The notes below the pieces were generated by a model. The model was not told the DNA's origin and did no database searches. It was given only the letters and a program-made list of their open reading frames with translations. A stretch of 42,291 nucleotides of DNA from Veronia nyctiphanis (GTDB lineage: Bacteria; Pseudomonadota; Gammaproteobacteria; Enterobacterales; Vibrionaceae), in the NCBI RefSeq assembly GCF_004116385.1, contig NZ_PEIB01000038.1:1-42291 (forward strand). Reading direction: 5' to 3'. Shown here one piece after another: positions 34,659 through 42,291 of the stretch. The first letter of the stretch is position 1. Each line of letters starts with the position of its first letter. The translations under genes and the position numbers were made by a program.

Positions 34659-34967
34659 TTAAAAGCGAATTCTACCTACCAACATGTCCTTGAACATCAC
34701 CCAGTCACCTATGAAAGAATACATCGGGTATGTGAAGGTCGCCGGACGATTTTTCTCGAAGAAAAAGTGTCCTACCCAAGCAAAGCCGTACCCGATAACA
34801 GGGAGCGATAGCAGCAAAAGGAATTGTGAGGTAGCCAAAGAATAGCCCAAGACAAAAAGAAGTAATGCACTTCCGACAAAGTGAAGTCTGCGGCAGGTGG
34901 GGTCAGTATGCTGAGACAAATAGAAAGGGTAAAAGTCTGCAAATGTTTTGTATTCCTTTCCACTCAT
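34659..34967 (-). CDS. Mpo1-like (DUF962) membrane protein
   Basis: 102 residues from ATG 34967 (MSGKEYKTFADFYPFYL). This start has TGGAG upstream and removes 12 unlikely residues of the longer frame. The family motif FYLSQHTDPTCRRLHFVGS, with conserved His residues, is followed by hydrophobic segments (about 36-70) and GYGFAWVGHFFFEKNRPATF. Yeast Mpo1 is an iron-dependent enzyme acting on a 2-hydroxy fatty acid; the bacterial role is unknown. It stands alone between the immunity-like gene and the secretion operon. Confidence 0.85.
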   Translation of the reverse strand: MSGKEYKTFADFYPFYLSQHTDPTCRRLHFVGSALLLFVLGYSLATSQFLLLLSLPVIGYGFAWVGHFFFEKNRPATFTYPMYSFIGDWVMFKDMLVGRIRF

Positions 34968-35076
34968 TACTGTTGCTCCACAATCATTATTTATCGACTG
35001 CATAAGTGTAAGAAACGAGAAGAGGCATGACTGCCTCTTCTTTGCTACATAAGCTGAATCTAATTCGCTGTCGGGT

Positions 35077-36473
35077 TTACTCTAGGAAGGTAAAGTTCGC
35101 GCCTTCACCCAAATCCATAAATTTCTCCCAGAACTCGCCCTCTGATTTCGACCAGACTGATGGCAACGCGACATTCATTGACGACAGCAGTTGTCCGGTT
35201 GAATGCAGCAAACGGAATGCTGAATTCAAGGTGTCGAACTCAATATTGATATAGTCAATACGCGCTTCAAACAGCTCATTTTCTGAATCTAAAAGCTCAA
35301 TCAGTGTTCTTCTGCCAATACTGAATTGCTTTTCGTAGGCTTGTTGACTCGCTTTTGCAGCCACAACGTGCTGACGAACATATTCACTTTGCTCTTGCAA
35401 GTTTTCATGAGCATTCCACGCTAGGCTGGTTCCCTCAACGATTTGACGGTAAATCTGCTCACGGCTTTCTTTTGCTTGATTCACCTGATGAGAGCTTTGG
35501 CGAAATCTTGCAATGTCGCTACCACCGGAAAACAGGTTATAGTCAAACTTGACCATCGCTTGCAGGTCATTGTTTTCGCCCCGAACACCATCAAGGTTTT
35601 CATTCCAGTTACTGGTAACTTCAAGGCTGACATTGGGGTAGAACTGTGATTCAGTCTGATTGCGTTGTGCCGTGATCGCTTCTATCTCTTCTCCTGCACC
35701 TTTAAGCGATGGGTGGTTTTCTGCTGCTTTGCGAAGAGCATTTTGCAGTGTGCCGGGCAACGACTGACTGTCAGGCTTTGGTTTGAACATGTTGTCAGGG
35801 CGGCTGTTGATTAGGCGTTTAAATTGAACCGTTGCGTCTTGAAGGTTGTTGTTCGCCGAGACTAAGTTCGCTTTTGCACGTGCAAGGCGACCTGAAATTT
35901 GTGATAAATCAGACGTGGATGCGAGACCCGAATTCGTTTTCTTTTTGATCTGCCTGAAAATACGCTCGTGGTTCGCAAGGTTTTGTCGTGAGAGTTTGTG
36001 AACTTGTTCTGCACGAAGGTATTGCGTATACACGCCAACAACATCTAGGCTTTGTCTTCAGCAATATTAATCAAATCCCAGTGTTGTGATTTGGCAATGC
36101 GGCTGGCACGTTCAACATCGTTAATCGTGAAGAAACCATTGAAGAGAATTTGGCGAATGCTGATGCCAACTTCACGACGATTAAGAGAGACTCGTTCGTT
36201 ATTGTTACTGGCGCGAGACGCAGGGCTATCCGTTACTTCGCGCCCGTAACCTCCGGCCAAATCAACAGATGGAAGGTAATCAGATTTCGCGATGTTAATC
36301 TGCTCTTCGCTCTCTCTATAACGCTGGAAAGCTTGCTGAATTTCAGGCTCAGTCACTAACGTCTGACTGACAGCCTGCTCAAGAGTCATCGCGTCAACGG
36401 CAGAAGAGACCAACAGAGAACAACTAATAGCAGTGGCTAGTAGTCGCTTTCGGTGGTTGGCTTTTATTGACAT
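35077..36473 (-). CDS. TolC-family outer membrane protein of the type I secretion system (frameshifted in this sequence)
   Basis: About 466 residues after restoring one base near 36043. A signal peptide is clear (KRLLATAISCSLLVSSAVDA). The first part ends ...INIAEDKA-stop; the next frame resumes LDVVGVYTQYLRAEQV, so a CCC was probably read as CC. Two OEP repeats follow with long helices, and the C-terminal repeat holds GRRTLIELLDSENELFEARIDY, the usual closing motif. It forms the outer-membrane tunnel for the adhesin. The gene lies 46 bp after the HlyD-type gene in the same operon (LapE-like). Confidence 0.9.
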
Positions 36474-36519
36474 GTTTGGTTACTCCTAGTCATTCGTTAC
36501 CCATGCTTTACGACTGAAT

Positions 36520-37908
36520 TCATCGCTCTCGTAGAGCGTTTTCCCGAGCGCGTAAAATTGGATTGAGTATGTATTCCATTACAGTTCGTTTGCCGGTAAT
36601 GATGTCAACTGACGTCAACATTCCCGGGATAATGGGCAAAGTCTGCCCGTTTTTCTTCTTCAAACTTGATTCATTTGTACGAATTCTTACTAAATAGAAG
36701 CTGTTACCTTTATCGTCCTGGGTCGTATCTGCACTGATATGTTCCAGAATGCCGTCAAGACCGCCGTATCGGGTAAAGTCATAGGCTGTCACTTTCACGA
36801 CCGCGGGTAACCCGGGATAGAGAAAAGCGATATCCTTCGGCAATATTTTTGCTTCGATCAGCAGCTGATCTTCAGCCGGAACGATTTCAATCAGGTCATT
36901 ACCCGGCCTTACTACGCCTCCCAGCGTATTCACATGGATGGTCTTGATGGTGCCCTTAACCGGCGATGTGATGACAGCCTTGTTGACCTTGTCTTGTGTT
37001 CCCAATTGCGCCTGATCTAAACGGGCCAAGAGGGACTGCATTTTATTCAGCTCGGAGCGGGCCTCGCTACTAAACGCCAGAGCCGCTTCTCTGCGTTTTA
37101 ATATGGCTTCACCTTGAGCAGCAATAACCTTATTCTGAGAATCCTTAATCGCCTCAATTGCGCCGCTTAATGAGTTGACTTCGCGCTCAAGCTTGAGCAT
37201 CTCAACTTCAGGTATCACGCCCTGTTTTGCCAAAGGACGAGTTATTTCAAGTTCACGCTTAAATGAGGAGTAATTACTCCTGAGTGGTATTAACTTCGAC
37301 TTAAGTTCCTTTAATTCTGATTGTCTTTGATCAACCTGACGAGAAAGGATCGCCAACTTGTTCTCAAGATCGTTGATTCTGCCGTTATATTCTCTCTGCT
37401 GCCGAGCGATCAGCTCAGGCTTGCTTGCTTTTAGGTCGTCAGGAAATTGAATCATGACCCTTTTCAGTGAAATTTGTTTGCGCCAGTCTCTCGTGACAGG
37501 TGCCAGAGTTATCGTTTTAAGCTCAGCTTGTAGCCTGATGATGTTAGCCTTCAAAGAGTCAGATTCGACTTCTTGCTGCGCAACGTCAGACCGGAAGCGC
37601 GTATCATCGATGCGGGCCAGAGGTTGACCTTCTTCAACCAGCATGCCTTCTTTGATATACATCTGTTCAAGAATACCGCCATCGAGGCTCTGAATGATTT
37701 GAACCTGAGATGAAGGAATGATTTTCCCTTCACCACGGGTGACCTGTTCAAGTGACGACAGGCTGGACCACAGCAAGAAGCACACGAGAAATGTAACGAG
37801 TATCCAAATGACGAAGCGATACTTTATCGGGGAGTCGGTCAACATGGCGTTATACACATCATCGACCATCTCAAGCTCGTCTTGGTTGAGGTTTGAATGC
37901 TTTGCCAT
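36520..37908 (-). CDS. HlyD/LapC-type membrane fusion protein of the type I secretion system
   Basis: 462 residues. One N-terminal membrane helix (about 28-50, VIWILVTFLVCFLLWSSLSSL) is followed by a lipoyl half-motif (GEGKIIPSSQVQIIQSLDGGIL), a long coiled coil (about 120-305), the second lipoyl half (VITSPVKGTIKTIHVNTLGGVV) and a beta-barrel with PGLPAVVKVTAYDF. It bridges the inner-membrane ATPase and the TolC partner. Its start lies 38 bp inside the end of the ATPase gene, showing translational coupling. Complete. Confidence 0.95.
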   Translation of the reverse strand: MAKHSNLNQDELEMVDDVYNAMLTDSPIKYRFVIWILVTFLVCFLLWSSLSSLEQVTRGEGKIIPSSQVQIIQSLDGGILEQMYIKEGMLVEEGQPLARIDDTRFRSDVAQQEVESDSLKANIIRLQAELKTITLAPVTRDWRKQISLKRVMIQFPDDLKASKPELIARQQREYNGRINDLENKLAILSRQVDQRQSELKELKSKLIPLRSNYSSFKRELEITRPLAKQGVIPEVEMLKLEREVNSLSGAIEAIKDSQNKVIAAQGEAILKRREAALAFSSEARSELNKMQSLLARLDQAQLGTQDKVNKAVITSPVKGTIKTIHVNTLGGVVRPGNDLIEIVPAEDQLLIEAKILPKDIAFLYPGLPAVVKVTAYDFTRYGGLDGILEHISADTTQDDKGNSFYLVRIRTNESSLKKKNGQTLPIIPGMLTSVDIITGKRTVMEYILNPILRARENALRER

Positions 37909-40076
37909 TATTCATCACCTCGCGATTGGGTTTTATCAAGCCTAGTCTTGCCAATATTTCATCGCGAGTGCCATCAACAAGTACTCGGCCTTTTTCAAGA
38001 ACGATGATCCTGTCGACTAATTTCATCAGTGACATTTTGTGTGTAATCAATACCAAGGTTCGATTATGGCCAATGCGCTTCATTGTATTGATGAACTGTC
38101 GCTCTGTAGTGGCATCCATACTGGCGGTGGGTTCATCCATCAGAAGAATTGGTGGATCATTGAGAATCGCTCTACCTAGCGCTACGGTTTGACGTTGGCC
38201 TCTTGAAAGCGCTTCTCCGCGTTCACCCACCTGTTTGTCCAACCCTTCACTGTCACCTTCGGCATAAAGGTTGACACCTGCCAATGATGTTGCACGGTTT
38301 AGCTGGTGTTCGGTTACTTGGCGGGAGCCAAACATGATGTTGTCGCGAATCGTGCCGTTGAACAAAATGATGTCTTGAGGCATGTACCGATGTTATGGCG
38401 TAAATCAGCAGGATGTATCTGACGGCATTCGGTACCATCAAAGCGCAGGTTACCTTCTGACGGATGATAAAGGCCTGCAAGCAACTTGAGTAAGGTCGTT
38501 TTACCCGAGCCATTTTTCCCGATGATGGCCACTTTTTCTCCCGCCTCGATAGAAAGGGACATCGGATATAACGCTGATTGGGTAGCGCCTGCATAATCGA
38601 AGCTGATGTTATCGGCATCAATATGACCGTTGAGACGAGTGCGTTTAACGAGGTGAGCTTTGTCTTCAAACTCGCTTTCTTTGCTCATCAGGTCATCAAG
38701 CTGTCTGATGGCGTTCTTGGTCTGGTTTGTTTTCACCAGCAAAGAGGCCAATTGACTCATGGGCGAGAGAATACGGCTAGACAGCATGACAGCGGCGATG
38801 ATCCCTCCCATGGAGATATCACCTTCAGAGACGGCATAAACACCAAGGATAACGAGTGCAACGGTCGTTAGCTGAGAAATAAAGGACGCAATATAAGACA
38901 CCGACTGAGAAATGCGTTTAACCTCAAACTGCCAGTTAGCCGTGTGCGCCGTCATCTGTTGCCAACCTCTTTGCACAATGCCTTCTGCACATGTGCTTTT
39001 ATGGATTCCAGGGCTGTCAGGCTTTCTATCAGGTGACCGTTTCTTTGAATGCCGAATTTGTTGCTTTGATCGATAGCACGCTTGAGTTTGCGTTGAATAC
39101 TGAGTGTATACAGTAAAATCAGAACGCTTGCGACGACAGGCACGACAACCAGGTTGCCGGACACAAAGTAGATAACAACCAAGAACAAAATGGCAAACGG
39201 CAAATCGACCAGTGTCATCACCGTGGCGGCACTGAGGGTTTCACGTACGCTATCAAATTCGTTGAGTTGCTTAGCCATACCGCCAACGCTTGGGAAGCGT
39301 TGACTCAGTGGTATGCCCATTGCTTTGGCAAACAGGCGAGCTGACACCACAATATCAATTTTCTTGCCTGCAATGTCGGTTAGTGCGCTTCTCACTGAAC
39401 GAAGGATAAAGTCAAATGCAAACGCAATTGCGGCACCTACACCCAAAACCCATAAAGATTCAAAGGCTAAGTTCGGTACAATTTTGTCATAAACATTCAT
39501 GACAAACAGCGGCGAAACGAGGGCAAAGAAATTCACTGCGATAGAAGCGAGAAGGGCATCTTTGTAAAGTGGGCTTGCTGTTCTGACCATCGACCACAAC
39601 CAGTGGCCTTGTTCGGCATGCTGGTGGAGTTTGGCGTTAGTATCACCACGAAATTGCCTTTTGACCAGGAAGCAGTAACCGGTATAGACCTCTTCAAGTT
39701 CTGAAATGGATAATTCGGATTCTCCACCACTCTCAGGTATTTGAACGGTTACCGTGCCTTCTTCCTTATCGACTGAACGCAGTACACAGGCTTTTTGATC
39801 AACGAGCATCAATACACAAGGAAGCAGAAGAGGTGAAATTGCCGTTAACGGTTTTCGAATTAGTCGAGTGGTAAATCCGGCGCGCGCAGCGGCCTCCGGA
39901 AAAAGATCCGGCGTAAGATTGGCTTTGTTGAGCGGCAAACCTGCGATCAGTGCTTCTCTAGAACAAGGATTCCCATACGATTCGGCAAGCAACACCAGAC
40001 TGTCCAATAAAGGGTCTGCCATCACTTGAGCCGAAGCGGGAATACTCCACTGACTCTCAATATTTTTGTTGGTCAC
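37871..40076 (-). CDS. LapB/RtxB-type type I secretion ABC ATPase (two frameshifts in this sequence)
   Basis: About 735 residues when two bases are restored. A C39-like N-terminal domain lacks the catalytic Cys, as in LapB-type transporters that do not cut a leader. The membrane domain starts near SPLYKDALLASIAVNFF. The first break is near 38982 (...ESIKAH then AEGIVQRGWQQ in the next frame). The second is near 38385 (RHNIG then MPQDIILFNGTIRDN). Walker A is GKNGSGKTTLL, the signature ALSRGQRQ, and Walker B ILLMDEPTASMD. Both breaks are explained by single missing bases (GG read as G, TT read as T). It exports the adhesin encoded just upstream. Confidence 0.9.
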
Positions 40077-40136
40077 GCATTTTCCTTGTGAAACACATAA
40101 CGATCTGGGTCACATAAAGTGTTAATCCCAGATGGC

Positions 40137-40172
40137 AAAAAAGCCAGAACATGGCAAAGCCATGTTCCAGCC
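40137..40172 (-). terminator. Terminator between the adhesin and the secretion operon (minus strand)
   Basis: GAACATGGC (40147-40155) pairs with GCCATGTTC (40159-40167) over AAA; on the minus strand a TGGC then six T follow. It separates adhesin expression from the ATPase-HlyD-TolC unit. Confidence 0.85.
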
Positions 40173-40181
40173 TAAGTATTG

Positions 40182-42290
40182 TTATAATTCTGGATCTTTA
40201 TCGATTTCTACGAGTACAGACGCTGTATCGACAACTACGTTGGCTTCATCACTGGTGATGAGAGCAGTGGTTTCACTGTCGAATAAGGTGTTAATGACAC
40301 CACCTAGATTGTTCAAATCTGACAGACTGATATTGTCGAGGACAATTTCGTGATCACTGACCTGGTCGCCGTCCATGTCGATGTTGATGGTGACTTGGTC
40401 ATCCGCCTCGCTAACCCAAATAGCGCTTAGCTGGTCACCTTCGAGCAAGTCGGAAAGGTCAATATGGTCTTCACCAATGGTAAAGTCTTCAATTGTTACT
40501 TTCGTTGTGTTGCTGTTAGCATCAACAACAAAGCGGTCAGCTTCTGCCGAGCCAGCAACGCCTGCTGTGCCACCGAGCGTGACGACGTTGGTATCAATGA
40601 TTTCATCAACCTGTAGCCAAACATCATCAACAGCATGTGTCTGCCCATCATTATCTGTCCACGTAGACTGGAGACCAATCAGGTTACCGTTGTCGACAAT
40701 GAACGAGTCTTCTGGTGTTAAGTCGATGCTTGCTACGCCTGCTTCAGAGAGGCTGACCATTTCATCTGCTTGCGAGACGCCATCAGAGTTTTTGTCCTGC
40801 CAGACGATAATGTCATCATAGGCACTGTCATTGGCATCAAGAACGCCATCGTTGTTCTCGTCGTAGACACTGAGTGCTTGGAAACCATCTTCGACGTCTA
40901 CAGGTTTTGGTGATGCTTCACCGAACAGCTCAGAGCCGTCGTTGATAACACCGTCACCATTGAGGTCGATAGCAAGCAGTGCATCGCCGGCACTCGCCCA
41001 ACCAACCCTCTCTTTCGTCCCGTCTGCATCAATATCGAATTCAATGCCTTCGTTGATTGAGATGGTGTTCACGCCATCGCCGTCAAGATCGATAATTAGC
41101 GGCGTGATTGTTGGACCACTAAAAGTTGCCCAGTTAGAGATAGTAATATTGAACGTCGCTTCTGACGTAGAGCCATCAGACGACGTCGCTTGACCCGTAA
41201 TGGTTATTACATCCCATTCTTGGTTATTGATGTCAGCTGCAGTGGCAGGCCTTGTCAGCGTTACAACACCAGTGTTTGGATCAACAGTAAAGAGGCCATT
41301 GTAGCTGTCAGTTAACGAATAAGTGACGGTGTCAGAGCTGTCAGGGTCTGTCGCTTTGAGGGTCAGGCCGATTGTGCTCCCTGCCGTGTTTTTGAAATCA
41401 AAAATAACAGAGCCTGTTATAACCACATTCTGCCCATCCGTACCCGCAATGGTGGTATTTTTAGCACCTCCCGTACTACTTGGATCTGGACCGATAGAGA
41501 AATCGCGGTCGACAAGTGGACCAACCGGTGAGTTACCTGTCTCATCGATTATTGCGGTGGTAACCGACGCACCCGATACATCAAGGTCCTCAAAGAGGTC
41601 TGAGCCATTCAGCTCAATACTGGTTATGGATACTGTGTACTCCTCACCAACCTCATTTAGCGAGTCATCAACAGTAACAACATCAAAGGTAATCGTTGTG
41701 CCATTAGCACCAACAGTGGCCTGAGTCGTTTCAATAATATCGCTTGTTGTCGCGCCGCCAGCGAACGAGTAACTGATATTGATGATCGAGCCCGGTGTGG
41801 CGGGTTGATCCAGTGTGATCGTATAAGTCGCAGTTTGCCCTTCTATAATTTGGGTCGGTCCACTGAGTGATACATTGACGGTATCATTGTCATCAACGAT
41901 GTTACCTGTCGCACTCTGACCACCTATCTCAAGAATCACTGATTCTGTCTCTTCGGCGAAGAAGTCATCAATAGTCGGTACATTGACAATAAAACTTGTT
42001 ACACCTGCAGGAACGGTGATCTGGCCCGTTTGAGGGTTGTAAGTCACATTGTTAGTAAAAGTAAGGTTACCGTAATCGGTGCCTTGTTCAGCGTCACCAT
42101 TCAGTTCGAGATCAAATGTAGTTGGTACAGACGAAGTTCCCGTAATCGTAACTTCATAGTTAAGTATACCTCCCTCGACAACTTGATCGCCTGTATTGGT
42201 AACATCGATACTGGTTATGGTCGGGGTGTCGTCGCTATCGTTGATGGTGGCCGTGCCATCGTCGGAGATATTTTGCCCACCGAGGGTGGT
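40182..42290 (-). CDS. C-terminal part of a large type I-secreted adhesin (LapA/BapA-like), 5' end outside window
   Basis: About 703 residues are visible, and the frame is open to the window edge (...TLGGQNISDDGTATIND), so the protein is longer. Calx-beta-like repeats come first (for example FFAEETESVILEIGG and EVGEEYTVSITSIELNG). A cadherin-like segment follows (TYSLTDSYNGLFTVDPNTG), then calcium-binding motifs (DLDGDGVNTI, DLNGDGVINDGSELFG, DENNDGVLDANDSAYDD, DKNSDGVSQADE). The last 130 residues resemble the VC_A0849-type secretion target (ADRFVVDANSNTTKVTIEDF). It is exported by the neighbouring secretion operon and probably mediates surface attachment and biofilm formation. No lapD/lapG regulators are in the window. 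Confidence 0.9.
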   Translation of the reverse strand, partial: TTLGGQNISDDGTATINDSDDTPTITSIDVTNTGDQVVEGGILNYEVTITGTSSVPTTFDLELNGDAEQGTDYGNLTFTNNVTYNPQTGQITVPAGVTSFIVNVPTIDDFFAEETESVILEIGGQSATGNIVDDNDTVNVSLSGPTQIIEGQTATYTITLDQPATPGSIINISYSFAGGATTSDIIETTQATVGANGTTITFDVVTVDDSLNEVGEEYTVSITSIELNGSDLFEDLDVSGASVTTAIIDETGNSPVGPLVDRDFSIGPDPSSTGGAKNTTIAGTDGQNVVITGSVIFDFKNTAGSTIGLTLKATDPDSSDTVTYSLTDSYNGLFTVDPNTGVVTLTRPATAADINNQEWDVITITGQATSSDGSTSEATFNITISNWATFSGPTITPLIIDLDGDGVNTISINEGIEFDIDADGTKERVGWASAGDALLAIDLNGDGVINDGSELFGEASPKPVDVEDGFQALSVYDENNDGVLDANDSAYDDIIVWQDKNSDGVSQADEMVSLSEAGVASIDLTPEDSFIVDNGNLIGLQSTWTDNDGQTHAVDDVWLQVDEIIDTNVVTLGGTAGVAGSAEADRFVVDANSNTTKVTIEDFTIGEDHIDLSDLLEGDQLSAIWVSEADDQVTINIDMDGDQVSDHEIVLDNISLSDLNNLGGVINTLFDSETTALITSDEANVVVDTASVLVEIDKDPEL

Positions 42291-42291
42291 G

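Overview
The window looks like a chromosome segment of a gamma-proteobacterium of the Vibrionaceae. The reasons are the paired CheV genes, a LapBCE-type type I secretion operon with a large calcium-binding adhesin, and a type I-F3 CRISPR-associated Tn7-like transposon of the kind common in Vibrio. This is inferred from gene content only.

Positions 1-6494 hold a tightly coupled + strand operon that I read as an unusual RiPP (modified peptide) pathway. A truncated reading frame at the window edge carries three 6-residue repeats and ends in Asn-Asn. A hairpin with a T tract follows. Then come two unrecognised proteins, an MFS exporter, a MccB/ThiF-like adenylating enzyme, an M16 metallopeptidase and two different Fe(II)/2-oxoglutarate oxygenases. 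Every junction from 721 on overlaps its neighbour.

Positions about 6795-27545 are a Tn7-like CRISPR transposon, read mainly on the minus strand. Its modules are tnsA-tnsB-tnsC (27437-23895), an Xre regulator (23590-23898), tniQ-cas8/5-cas7-cas6 (12229-7287) and a short I-F array (7157-6829). The cargo between tnsC and tniQ is a defence island: type I restriction-modification (hsdR, hsdM, hsdS), a Septu-like ATPase/HNH pair and two PD-(D/E)XK nucleases. The last spacer, between two atypical repeats, matches a small gene (27560-27868) beside the tnsA end with five mismatches, all synonymous third-codon positions. The transposon end lies about 50 bp from that match. The window therefore contains both the homing guide and the attachment site it used. 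One palindromic operator (ACTTAG-N5-CTAAGT) occurs twice before xre and once before tniQ. I did not find the distal transposon end; it is probably left of position 1, which would make the peptide operon cargo too.

Positions 27560-42291 are mostly host genes: the attachment gene, two divergent cheV genes, an unknown membrane protein, a superinfection-immunity-like protein, a Mpo1-like protein and a type I secretion operon with its adhesin (cut by the window end). Between them lies a 570-bp relic of a second Tn7-like element with a tnsA stub, abutting a dnaE2 (imuC) fragment truncated at both ends.

At least nine otherwise intact genes are broken by apparent single-base deletions, several in short homopolymers. 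This looks like uncorrected sequencing or assembly error rather than decay. I annotate these as repaired genes and give the break points.
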